DNA from: Rhizomicrobium palustre
Lineage (GTDB): Bacteria > Pseudomonadota > Alphaproteobacteria > Micropepsales > Micropepsaceae
Reading direction: 5' to 3'
DNA length: 64,000 nucleotides
Assembly: GCF_011761565.1 (NCBI RefSeq)
Contig: NZ_JAASRM010000001.1
Span: 682,139 to 746,138, forward strand
Shown here: positions 26,495-34,479 of the stretch, in pieces
How positions within the stretch are numbered: position 1 is the stretch's first letter
How the letters are laid out: each line of letters starts with the position of its first letter
Position numbers and translations under genes: made by a program
The notes under the pieces: generated by a model
What the model saw: only the letters and a program-made list of their open reading frames with translations
The model's database searches: none
Told to the model about the DNA's origin: nothing

Positions 26495-27091
26495 TTAGAA
26501 TTGCACCGACGGAGCGTTCTGGTTCTTCTCGGTGGTCGTGAAGGCCGGATAGGGCTTCAGCTCCGGATAAAACCAGGACGCGGTCCAGCGCGTCGGAATG
26601 GTGCGCAGGGTGGTGTTGAATTCCTGAACCTTGCCGATGTAATCGCGGCGGGCCACCGTGATGCGGTTTTCCGTGCCCTCAAGCTGGGCCTGAAGCGCGA
26701 TGAAGTTCTGATTGGATTTCAGCTCGGGGTAATTCTCCGAGACCGCGAGAAGACGGCCGAGCGCGCCGGAGAGACGGGCCTGGCTCTGCTCATATTGCTT
26801 GAAGGCCTCCGGATCGGTCGCGATCTTTTCCGGCAGCACGGTCTGCGTGGCTTTGGCGCGCGCTTCGGTGACCGCAGTCAGAACCGAGGATTCCTGCTTG
26901 GCATAGCCTTTCACAGTCGCAACCAGGTTCGGCACGAGATCGGCGCGGCGCTGATATTGGTTCTGCACTTCGGCCCAAGCGGCTTTCACCTCTTCGTCCT
27001 GCTTCGGAATCTGGTTAACCCCGCAGCCGGCGAGGGTTGCACCCAGAACCGCCACCGCGGCGATGCGGCCAAGATTTTTCCAAAACGACAT
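26495..27091 (-). CDS. lemA: LemA family protein
   Basis: A 198-residue protein with a lipoprotein-like N-terminus (AVLGATLAGCGVNQ, Cys near residue 23) and the helical LemA domain. The signature runs through YQRRADLVPNLVATVKGYA and SENYPELKSNQNF. The ATG at 27091, with GGGAG upstream, is chosen; the longer frame adds sequence from the region of a terminator. It is the first gene of an operon with two TPM proteins, a common pairing. LemA is a membrane-associated protein of unclear role. Confidence 0.93.
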   Translation of the reverse strand: MSFWKNLGRIAAVAVLGATLAGCGVNQIPKQDEEVKAAWAEVQNQYQRRADLVPNLVATVKGYAKQESSVLTAVTEARAKATQTVLPEKIATDPEAFKQYEQSQARLSGALGRLLAVSENYPELKSNQNFIALQAQLEGTENRITVARRDYIGKVQEFNTTLRTIPTRWTASWFYPELKPYPAFTTTEKNQNAPSVQF

Positions 27092-27153
27092 CGAATGTTC
27101 TCCCAAAAGCCCCGTGTCAGTGACCTTAGGAAAGATGGGGCTCCCATAAAATG

Positions 27154-27187
27154 AAAAAATTGCCGGAGCGGGGGTGCGCTCCGGCAA
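27154..27187 (-). terminator. Rho-independent terminator, far from any CDS end
   Basis: A perfect 11-bp stem (TTGCCGGAGCG and CGCTCCGGCAA, loop of six) is followed on the minus strand by TTTTTT. It lies more than 200 bases past the LysR stop codon and about 60 bases before the lemA start. It therefore probably ends a separate short transcript. Confidence 0.85.
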
Positions 27188-27312
27188 TCAGCTTGGGATC
27201 TCCCGCGCGGTTGGGGCGCAGGGCAGAGCCGGGGCGGCGGATCATCGCCGCCCAAGGCTCACGCGGCTGGGGGCAGCCGCCGGCGGGGTCGTGGGGGGAC
27301 GATGCCGCCGTA
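27154..27312 (-). ncRNA. Putative small RNA with C-rich hairpin loops
   Basis: A promoter-like TTGAAA (27341-27346), 16-base spacer and TATCTA (27319-27324) on the minus strand are followed by about 159 bases and the terminator at 27154-27187. The transcript would hold a perfect 7-bp stem with a C4 loop (27263-27280), a perfect 8-bp stem (27232-27253), and a C6 loop near 27293-27298. No convincing ORF is present. Signal-recognition-particle and 6S RNA motifs were not found. C-rich loops are typical of alphaproteobacterial RNAs that pair with ribosome-binding sites (general knowledge). Existence and function are inferred. Confidence 0.5.
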
Positions 27313-27318
27313 CCATTC

Positions 27319-27346
27319 TAGATAAGAGGCATTTTCCGCTTTTCAA
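27319..27346 (-). promoter_or_regulatory. Promoter-like element for the putative small RNA
   Basis: -35 TTGAAA and -10 TATCTA with a 16-base spacer, on the minus strand. It is placed to start transcription near 27312. Confidence 0.45.
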
Positions 27347-27397
27347 GGATGCGAAAGCGGCGGCTTTTCGCGTTTTCGCCGCATCCGGCATTACTTC

Positions 27398-28294
27398 TTA
27401 GTAACGCCAATCCTTGGATTCGCGCACCAGGAAATCACGGAAAGCGGCAACGCGTTTGGACTGGCGCAAAGCATCAGCATAGACCAGATGCACATCGAAG
27501 CTGGGGCCCGGCACATCAGGCATGACGCGGATCAGTTCGGGATGCTGCGCCGCGACGTAATCGGGCACAGAGGCAATGCCAAGACCGGTCAGACAGGCGT
27601 TCAGTACGCCCGTCACGTTATTGATGCGCACGATGCGCCCGCGCGGATTGGGTGCATGACAACGCTTGAACAGATCGCAGAGCCAATTGACCTCACGCAC
27701 TTCCGGCGGCGCGGTTTCGCCATAACCGATCACGGTGTGGTCGGGCAGATCCTCGGCCTTCAACGGCGTGCCATGGGCATCGAGATAGGCCTGGGTCGCG
27801 TAGACGTGATAATGAACGGTGAAGAGCTTTCTCTGAATGAGATCGGCCTGCACCGGCGCGCGCATGCGGATGGCGACGTCAGCCTCGCGCTGGGAAAGAT
27901 CGAGCTCGCGATCCTCCATCACGAGATGGATTTCCAGCTCCGGGCATTCGGTCAAAAGCCCCGACAGGCGTGGTACCAGCCAATAGGTGCCTATGCCATG
28001 GGTGGAGGTGACCTTTAACGAGCCGCGCGGCGCGTCGTGCACATTCTTGAGCGCTTCTTCGGCCTGGGCGAGACGAGCCAGCACATCGCTCACCGCCGCA
28101 TACAGCATCTCGCCTTCATCGGTGAGGGTGAGGCCACGGGCATAGCGCTGAAAGAGCGGTGTGTTGATCTCTTCTTCCAGCGCGCTGATCTGACGGCTGA
28201 CTGCGGACTGGCTGAGGGTCAGCATCTGCCCGGCATGGGTGAAGCTTCCTGCGGACGCCACGGCGTGAAAAATACGCAGCTTGTCCCAGTCCAT
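27398..28294 (-). CDS. LysR-family transcriptional regulator
   Basis: A 298-residue LysR regulator of the GcvA-like class. The helix-turn-helix is near residues 17-38 (FTHAGQMLTLSQSAVSRQIS), with the effector-binding domain after residue 90. GAGGGG lies seven bases before the ATG. It is followed by a small-RNA-like segment, and trxB lies upstream on the same strand with a gap of 56 bases, so the two may be co-transcribed. The trxB-LysR-Lrp neighbourhood is conserved in several alphaproteobacteria (recalled). Confidence 0.9.
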   Translation of the reverse strand: MDWDKLRIFHAVASAGSFTHAGQMLTLSQSAVSRQISALEEEINTPLFQRYARGLTLTDEGEMLYAAVSDVLARLAQAEEALKNVHDAPRGSLKVTSTHGIGTYWLVPRLSGLLTECPELEIHLVMEDRELDLSQREADVAIRMRAPVQADLIQRKLFTVHYHVYATQAYLDAHGTPLKAEDLPDHTVIGYGETAPPEVREVNWLCDLFKRCHAPNPRGRIVRINNVTGVLNACLTGLGIASVPDYVAAQHPELIRVMPDVPGPSFDVHLVYADALRQSKRVAAFRDFLVRESKDWRY

Positions 28295-28350
28295 GCGATC
28301 CCCTCAATCCACCTTCATCAGCGCCGGTCCAAACCGACAAATATTAGGCC

Positions 28351-29322
28351 CTACCAGGAGGGCTCAAAATGCGCCCCCGCCAGGAAGCGCTCGGCCTCTA
28401 GCGCCGCCATGCACCCCATCCCCGCCGCGGTGACGGCCTGACGGAAGACGCGATCTTTGACGTCGCCCGCCGCGAAGACACCGGCCACACTGGTATGCGT
28501 GGAATCGGGTGCAGTCTTGATATAACCGAATTCGTCCATCTCCACCTGCCCCTTGAACAAAGAGGTTGCGGGAGAGTGGCCGATGGCAATGAAAAGTCCG
28601 TCCACGTCGATTTCGGTGACGGTGCCGGTGATGCAGTTGCGCAGAGCCACACCTGTCACTCCTTTAGGCGCCTCGCTGCCCAAAACCTCGGCAACCTCGT
28701 GGTCATAGAGGACTTCGATCTTCGGATTGGCCTCCAAACGCTTCATATTGGTCGCATCGCAGCGCAGTTTATCGCGGCGATGGATGAGCGTGACCTTCTC
28801 GGCGAAGTTGGTCAGGAACAGTGCTTCCTCCGCCGCGGTGTTGCCGCCACCGACCACCGCGACCTTTTTTCCGCGATAGAAGAACCCATCGCAGGTGGCG
28901 CAGGCCGAAACGCCCGAGCCCTGGAAGTGATTCTCAGAATCCAGCCCCAGCCAATTGGCCTGGGCGCCGGTGGCGATCACCACCGTGTCGGCGGTGTAGC
29001 GCTGGCCCGAATCCCCGATCAGGGTGAAAGGGCGGCGGGCGAAATCGACCGAAGCGATCAGGTCGGTGACGAAGCGGGTGCCCAGATTCTTGGCCTGCTC
29101 TTCCATCTGTTGCATCAGCCAAGGGCCTTGAATCGCCTCAGCAAAACCCGGGAAATTCTCAATCTCGGTGGTGATGGTGAGCTGCCCGCCCGGCTGCATC
29201 CCGGAAATCAGGATCGGCTCCAGCATGGCGCGGGCGGCGTAAATCGCCGCGGTGCAACCCGCAGGGCCGCTGCCCAGGATGATGACCTTGGAATGGATGG
29301 GGTCATTGGTGGAGTCGGACAC
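28351..29322 (-). CDS. trxB: Thioredoxin-disulfide reductase
   Basis: A 323-residue flavoprotein. The FAD-binding GSGPAGCTAAIYAARA is near residue 17, the redox-active CATC motif is near residue 144 (SACATCDGFFYRGK), the NADPH-binding GGGNTAAEEALFL follows near residue 165, and the C-terminal AAGDV motif is present. It reduces thioredoxin with NADPH in the cytoplasm. It probably supplies electrons to the Cys-type peroxidase found in this window (inference). It is divergent from the Lrp-like gene. Confidence 0.97.
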   Translation of the reverse strand: MSDSTNDPIHSKVIILGSGPAGCTAAIYAARAMLEPILISGMQPGGQLTITTEIENFPGFAEAIQGPWLMQQMEEQAKNLGTRFVTDLIASVDFARRPFTLIGDSGQRYTADTVVIATGAQANWLGLDSENHFQGSGVSACATCDGFFYRGKKVAVVGGGNTAAEEALFLTNFAEKVTLIHRRDKLRCDATNMKRLEANPKIEVLYDHEVAEVLGSEAPKGVTGVALRNCITGTVTEIDVDGLFIAIGHSPATSLFKGQVEMDEFGYIKTAPDSTHTSVAGVFAAGDVKDRVFRQAVTAAGMGCMAALEAERFLAGAHFEPSW

Positions 29323-29598
29323 GGGCGTACACTTTCGTTAGGGCGGGTGCGGGGCTGATATCGGGAGCCGGACCCAAAAGGTCAAGCCAGAGAGGTTCCC
29401 CATCAACAGTCTTGGCGACAGGCATGGGCCCAGCTTGGCCCGGTTCGGGCAAGAAAACCATGGATTGGGCTGCACCTTGGGGGCATTTGCAGCCCCGGAC
29501 GCACTCCGCCCTGCGACCGGGTGTTTATCGAAATATAATTGCGCTTAATTCCCCTCCAGGGTAAAAAGTGACCCGAAAGATTATTTCGGGGAACACCC

Positions 29599-30078
29599 TT
29601 GGAGCACCATAAGCTCGATTCTATCGACGTGAAGATCCTCGCCGAACTGCAGGCGGACGGACGCATCACCAATGTCGAACTCTCCCGCCGGGCGAAAATC
29701 ACCGCCCCGCCCTGCCTGCGCCGCATGCGGGCGCTGGAAAAAGCCGGGTTCATTCAGGGCTATCACGCCGTTCTTGACGCCAAATCGCTCGGCTTCGAAG
29801 TGACGGGCTTTGCCTTTGTCGGCCTTGCCAGCCAGCACGACCAAGATCTGAAAAGCTTTGAGGAGCATGTGCGATCCTGGCCGAATGTGCGCGAATGCTA
29901 CATGCTTTCAGGTGAAGTCGACTTCATCCTGAAAATCGTCGCCAAGGACCTTTCGAGCTTCCAGAGCTTCATCACCGAAGTTCTGACCGCCGAGAAGAAT
30001 GTCGCGAGCGTCAAGACAGCCCTTTCCATCCACGCCTCGAAGAATGCGCCGGGCGTGCCGATCGAAAGCAAGCTGTAA
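29599..30078 (+). CDS. Lrp/AsnC-family transcriptional regulator
   Basis: A 159-residue Lrp-type regulator. The N-terminal helix-turn-helix (LDSIDVKILAELQADGRITN, then VELSRRAKI) is followed by the RAM ligand-binding domain (GEVDFILKIVAKD). Translation starts at TTG 29599 with a weak GGGG-containing site. The next ATG-type start would cut the helix-turn-helix. It is divergent from trxB and convergent with the APC permease, ending six bases away. An amino-acid effector is likely. Confidence 0.92.
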   Translation: MEHHKLDSIDVKILAELQADGRITNVELSRRAKITAPPCLRRMRALEKAGFIQGYHAVLDAKSLGFEVTGFAFVGLASQHDQDLKSFEEHVRSWPNVRECYMLSGEVDFILKIVAKDLSSFQSFITEVLTAEKNVASVKTALSIHASKNAPGVPIESKL

Positions 30079-30083
30079 GCAAT

Positions 30084-31502
30084 TTACTTCGCCAGACGTG
30101 ATTTGCGGACGCTATAGGCCAGATAAACAACAAGGCCGATCGCGTTCCAAATCACGAAGCGGATCTGGGTATCGAGCGGCAGGCTGGCGAAAAGATAGAG
30201 ACAGCCAACAATCGCACCCGTTCCCACCAGCCCCCAAAGCGGGGTTTTGAACACGCGTTTGCGCGCCGGGTCCCTGACGCGAAAGATCATCATCGACAGG
30301 GCCACCGCGATGAAGGCGCAGAGCGTGCCGGAATTGGCAAGCTGGGCGATCTCGCTGAGGGGCGCGAGGCCCGAAATCACCGCCGAGACAACACCCGTGA
30401 AGATCGTGACTGCGATGGGCGTGCCCGTGCGCGAATTCACCTTGGCAAGACTGCCGGGCAAGAGCCGGTCGCGCGCCATGACGAAAAAGATGCGGCTCTG
30501 GCCATACATGAAGACCATGATCACCGTCGGAAAAGCGATGATCGCAGCAAGGCCGATCATGGCGGACCAATTTTCCTGATGAATGGTGCGCAGGATCAGC
30601 GCCAAAGGTTCGGCGCTGGGCGCGAAAACCGCCACGGGCACCGCGCCAATCGCCGCCAGCGCCACCGCGATATAAATCACCGTACAGAGCAGCATCGAGC
30701 CAACAATGCCGACGGAAAGATCGCGGCCCGGACGCTTGGCCTCTTCGGCGGCGGTAGAAATCGTATCGAAGCCATAAAAGGCAAAGAAGATCAGCGAGGC
30801 TGCGGGCAACACGCCGAGCTTCACACCTGCCGCGGTCATCGAGGACCAGCCATAAGGCAGGAAGGGTGTGAAATGGGCGCTGTTGAAGGCGGGCAAGGCC
30901 AGCGCCACGAAAGCGGCCAAAGCGGCGAGCTTGAGGATCACCAGCACGAAATTCACGGTGGCGCTTTCGCGTGTGCCGGCTGCGAGCAATCCCGCCACCG
31001 CCAGACAAATACCCACGGCAGGAAGATTGATGATCCCGCCCGCACTCGGCCCCTTCAGCAATTCCGGGACGATGGGCAGATTGAGCCAAGCCATGAAACC
31101 GGCCGCATAAGCAGACCAGCCCACAGCAACCGCGGCACAGACCACGGTATATTCAAGGATCAGACTCCAGCCGACCAGCCAGGCAATCGGCTCGCCCATC
31201 ACGACATAGCTATAGGTATAGGCACTGCCGGCGGCGGGCATCATGGTCGCCATCTCAGCATAAGCGAGCGCGGCACAGGCGCTGACGAGGCCAGCGATGA
31301 TGAAAGAGACGATCATGCCGGGACCGGCAAGCCCCGCCGCCTGCCCGATCAGGGTATAGATGCCGGTGCCGACAATGCCGCCCACGCCAAGGGCGACGAG
31401 ATGATGCCAGGAAAGGGTGGGAACAAGTTTTTCGGTGCCGGGATTATCGTGCACGCTTTCGATGGGTTTCAGCCGCCTGAAGACCGCTGCGAAATTGCGC
31501 AT
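30084..31502 (-). CDS. APC-family amino-acid permease
   Basis: A 472-residue permease with about twelve membrane helices. The unwound helix-1 motif GVGGIVGTGIYTLIG near residue 37 and a helix-6 ASLIFFAFYGFDTIS mark the cationic amino-acid transporter-like (CAT) subgroup. It would import an amino acid or polyamine across the inner membrane. The start overlaps the end of the phosphotransferase gene by 34 bases, so they form one unit. The neighbouring Lrp regulator may sense the same amino acid (inference). Confidence 0.9.
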   Translation of the reverse strand: MRNFAAVFRRLKPIESVHDNPGTEKLVPTLSWHHLVALGVGGIVGTGIYTLIGQAAGLAGPGMIVSFIIAGLVSACAALAYAEMATMMPAAGSAYTYSYVVMGEPIAWLVGWSLILEYTVVCAAVAVGWSAYAAGFMAWLNLPIVPELLKGPSAGGIINLPAVGICLAVAGLLAAGTRESATVNFVLVILKLAALAAFVALALPAFNSAHFTPFLPYGWSSMTAAGVKLGVLPAASLIFFAFYGFDTISTAAEEAKRPGRDLSVGIVGSMLLCTVIYIAVALAAIGAVPVAVFAPSAEPLALILRTIHQENWSAMIGLAAIIAFPTVIMVFMYGQSRIFFVMARDRLLPGSLAKVNSRTGTPIAVTIFTGVVSAVISGLAPLSEIAQLANSGTLCAFIAVALSMMIFRVRDPARKRVFKTPLWGLVGTGAIVGCLYLFASLPLDTQIRFVIWNAIGLVVYLAYSVRKSRLAK

Positions 31503-32533
31503 TCTTCCCGCCCCTTTGAGTCGGCCTCTATTTGACGAGCGTTAAGGGCCTCTGTCCAGCGCTCCAGAAGAGCATCGAGATGGCCAATGCCATCTTTGAG
31601 AAAGGCTTTGGCTTGTTCTCGCACGAAAATCTGATCGGAGGGGGCGGTCAGATATTCGACCGGCGATTTGCCGTCGATCCGCGCCAAAAGCAGCACGGAT
31701 AAAAGCCCACTTACGCGCCGTTCCAACCCCGCGCGGTGTTCCCAGCTCGCACCCTTGAAATACGCCCGTGCAAGGCTTGTAAACGTGGCGGCGTAAGCTG
31801 CGGCATGCGCGGGATGCCAAACGCTTTTCAGCAAAAGATGATTGAGACAGAAGGCCAGATCGAAAGCGGGATCGCCATAGGAGCAGGTTTCGGCATCGAG
31901 AAAGACCGGCCCTTGCGGCCCCATCAGAATATTCTTGGGGCTGATATCGCCATGCATCAGCGCGATATGCGCAGCGGAAAGGTTGCGCGCCATCCCCTTT
32001 ATTATGGGCGCGACATCTGCATGTTTGGCGGCGGTATGGAGGAGATAGGCATCCACCCGCAAGGCGTGGAAATGAACCCCATTGCGAAAATCGCGCGCGA
32101 TATCCTCGCGGCCCGCCGTCTCGCTATGAATGCGCGCGAGGCGATCGCCCAGCTCCGCCGCAAAGGCTGGATCGGCATGGCCCGCGGCGAGTTCGGCCTT
32201 CCAATTCCTATGCGTCTCGGGTGGTAAGTACTCCATCGCAAAAATGTGATGAGCGCGGTCCTCGCCTAGCACCATCGGCACCCAATCCGGATCGATGCCG
32301 CCAACGAGCTTCATCCAGGCGACTTCGGCATGGCTGCGGTCAGCCGGAGCGCGCCAATCGGCGGCGACGCGCAGCTTCGGCAAAGCCGCTTTCACGCAAT
32401 AAGAACGGCCCCTTACGGTGACGAGATAGACATCACAGGAGATGCCGCCCGCGAGCGGCTCGGCGGTAAAGCTTTCCCCAGGCGCCAGCAAACCCATAAC
32501 GCGAAGGGACGGTTCGAGCGCGGTCAAGCACAT
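31469..32533 (-). CDS. Aminoglycoside-phosphotransferase-like kinase (APH/choline-kinase fold)
   Basis: A 354-residue protein-kinase-like enzyme. The catalytic Brenner motif LMHGDISPKNIL lies near residue 195 and the metal-binding FLDAETCSYGDPAFDLAF follows near residue 215. The family phosphorylates small molecules such as amino alcohols or sugars; antibiotic resistance should not be assumed. It shares an operon with the APC permease, so the substrate may be what that permease imports (inference). Confidence 0.82.
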   Translation of the reverse strand: MCLTALEPSLRVMGLLAPGESFTAEPLAGGISCDVYLVTVRGRSYCVKAALPKLRVAADWRAPADRSHAEVAWMKLVGGIDPDWVPMVLGEDRAHHIFAMEYLPPETHRNWKAELAAGHADPAFAAELGDRLARIHSETAGREDIARDFRNGVHFHALRVDAYLLHTAAKHADVAPIIKGMARNLSAAHIALMHGDISPKNILMGPQGPVFLDAETCSYGDPAFDLAFCLNHLLLKSVWHPAHAAAYAATFTSLARAYFKGASWEHRAGLERRVSGLLSVLLLARIDGKSPVEYLTAPSDQIFVREQAKAFLKDGIGHLDALLERWTEALNARQIEADSKGREECAISQRSSGG

Positions 32534-32667
32534 GGGGTGAGCCTAAAGCGAGCTGAAAGCCATCATGCCATGAGCGGAGCGCGAGCGCATCAGGCTTTAC
32601 GGTGGATGCTTTGCCAAAAAGCCCGTGCCATAGTCCGCGCCGCAAAAGGAAGATTTGGGGAGACGAC

Positions 32668-33423
32668 ATGAAAAAAATGCTTTCGGCCGTCCTTTTATCC
32701 GGCGCGGTTTTGTCGATGGCGGCGCTGGCGGCCAAGCCTGCCGCGATCACCACCGCGCTTAGCGACACTGCGCGTCCCGCAGACGATGTGAAACGCGATG
32801 GCGACCGCAAGCCCGCCGAGATGCTGGAATTTTCCAAAATCAAGCCGGGCGCCAAGGTGATGGATCTGGTTCCGGGCGGCGGCTATTTCACCAGAATCTT
32901 CGCCAAGGCCGTAGGGCCGGAGGGCTGGGTCTATGCCTACCAGCCGAGCGAACTCGACAGCTTCTCGAAGGGCAAATCGCCCAAGATCCTGGCGGTGGCC
33001 AAGGAATACCCGAACGTCAGCGTCATCCATGCCCCTATTAACGATCTCAGCGCGCCCGAAGCCCTCGATGTGGTTTTCACAGCCCAGAACTACCACGACA
33101 TGAAGGACGATTTTTTCAAGCCGGCGGACACCGACAAGGTCAACAAAGCGGTGTTTAAGGCTTTGAAACCAGGCGGGCTTTATATCGTGATCGATCATGC
33201 CGCGGAAAAGGGCTCGGGCCTCCGGGATACCAATACGCTGCATCGCATCGACGAAGCGGCGGTGAAACAGGAAATAACTGCGGCCGGGTTCGAATTTGCA
33301 GGCGAGTCCAAGGTTCTGCGCAATACCAAGGACCCCAAGACCGCCAACGTTTTCGATCCCTCCATCCGCGGTAAAACCGACCAATTCGTCTATAAGTTCA
33401 GAAAGCCCCTGAAGGCCAAATAG
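32668..33423 (+). CDS. Exported class I SAM-methyltransferase-like protein
   Basis: A 251-residue protein with a signal peptide (about residues 1-21, LSGAVLSMAALA). A methyltransferase fold follows, with motif I VMDLVPGGGYFTRIFA near residue 58 and a FTAQNYHDM motif IV. Exported relatives of this type are widespread in proteobacteria and have no known substrate. Whether it binds SAM in the periplasm is doubtful. GGGGAG precedes the ATG at 32668. Two small genes follow on the same strand. Confidence 0.85.
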   Translation: MKKMLSAVLLSGAVLSMAALAAKPAAITTALSDTARPADDVKRDGDRKPAEMLEFSKIKPGAKVMDLVPGGGYFTRIFAKAVGPEGWVYAYQPSELDSFSKGKSPKILAVAKEYPNVSVIHAPINDLSAPEALDVVFTAQNYHDMKDDFFKPADTDKVNKAVFKALKPGGLYIVIDHAAEKGSGLRDTNTLHRIDEAAVKQEITAAGFEFAGESKVLRNTKDPKTANVFDPSIRGKTDQFVYKFRKPLKAK

Positions 33424-33454
33424 GCCTTCCGGCGACAGACGACGGAGTAGGATC

Positions 33455-34141
33455 ATGCGCGCGGCGGTTTGGATTGTGACGGCGGTGCTTTCGCTTATGC
33501 CTGCGCTCGCCCAAACCGCCCCGGCAACGGCATCCAGCACGGCGCCGCAGCGTATCAAAGGCAGCATCGTGGGCTTCGCCGCCCCGACCCTGACGGTGAA
33601 GACCACCAAGGGCGAGACTATCGCCCTTAGCCTTGCGCCCAATGCAAGGGTGATCGCGACGGAGAAAGCCGATTTCGCCGCGCTGAAACCTGGGGATTTC
33701 ATCGCCTCCACCTCTTCGGCCGGAAAGGACGGGCGGCTTCTGGCGAGCGAGCTGCGCCTCTTTCCTGAACCGCTTCGGGGGCTGGGTGAAGGTCAATACC
33801 CCTCCAGTGATCAGAAAAGCCTGATCAACGCCACGGTTTCCACCATTACCCCCGCCGCCAAAGGCAAAGGCGGGAGTTTGAAACTGACCTTCCACGGCTC
33901 CATTCCCGGCCCTAACGGCATGTGCAGCGGCCATGCCCCTGCCCCCGGCCAAGGGCCTTGCGCTAGCGACAACGAAATCGTGGTCGGACCCAAAACCATG
34001 ATCACACGTTGGGTGCTTGGCGATACGAGCTGGCTGGAACCAGGCAAGGCTGTATCGCTTTTTGCGGTGACGGATGCGGGCGGAAAACTCTCCACCTATG
34101 GCGTCCTGGTGGAACATAACGGAGTAAAACCGCTGCCATGA
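33455..34141 (+). CDS. Hypothetical secreted protein (DUF5666-like OB fold)
   Basis: A 228-residue secreted protein with a signal peptide (about residues 1-20, MPALAQT). The mature part begins IKGSIVGFAAPTLTVKTTKG, a beta-rich pattern seen in DUF5666-type domains. A Cys pair near residues 150-170 could form a disulfide. Function is unknown. It lies 31 bases after the methyltransferase-like gene and overlaps the next small gene by four bases (ATGA). Confidence 0.75.
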   Translation: MRAAVWIVTAVLSLMPALAQTAPATASSTAPQRIKGSIVGFAAPTLTVKTTKGETIALSLAPNARVIATEKADFAALKPGDFIASTSSAGKDGRLLASELRLFPEPLRGLGEGQYPSSDQKSLINATVSTITPAAKGKGGSLKLTFHGSIPGPNGMCSGHAPAPGQGPCASDNEIVVGPKTMITRWVLGDTSWLEPGKAVSLFAVTDAGGKLSTYGVLVEHNGVKPLP

Positions 34142-34383
34142 GCACAACCGAACCCAAACCCGCCAAGAAAATCGGTGCCGTCGCGGCATTGCCTATCGGA
34201 ATCTCGCCGGTGGGCCTGGCCCTTTTAGGGGCCGGGATGCTGGGGGCGATTTCCATTGGCGCGCTCGCTATCGCGCGGCTCGCTATCGGGCGCATCGGGG
34301 TCGGTCATTTGCACCTGAAATCGGCGGAAATCGACTCCCTGACGGTGCGCCATCTCAACGTCGTGGACCGGGCGCATCACTAG
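34138..34383 (+). CDS. Small hypothetical membrane-associated protein
   Basis: An 81-residue protein with a glycine/alanine/isoleucine-rich hydrophobic middle (about residues 15-62) and a polar C-terminus ending in histidines. It overlaps the previous gene by four bases, so it is probably translated with it. The repeated IAxxRxAIGR-like pattern suggests a short pentapeptide-like or membrane-inserted structure. The family is not recognised. Confidence 0.65.
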   Translation: MSTTEPKPAKKIGAVAALPIGISPVGLALLGAGMLGAISIGALAIARLAIGRIGVGHLHLKSAEIDSLTVRHLNVVDRAHH

Positions 34384-34479
34384 CGAAAAACCGCCTCTAA
34401 AGCGCGGGTCACAACCACAATTCCGTTGCGGCGGAGCAAAAGCCCTGTGCTAGCCTTCCCCCTATAATAGGGGTGGGTA

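Noticed and set aside
27154-27312. Signal-recognition-particle RNA, 6S RNA or tmRNA identity for the putative small RNA
   Set aside because: The SRP GGAAGGAAGCAGCC-type loop, a 6S-like long interrupted duplex and tmRNA tRNA-like ends are all absent.
31469-32533. Antibiotic resistance by aminoglycoside phosphotransferase
   Set aside because: Only the general APH kinase fold is seen. The operon partner is an amino-acid permease, and there is no resistance or mobile context.
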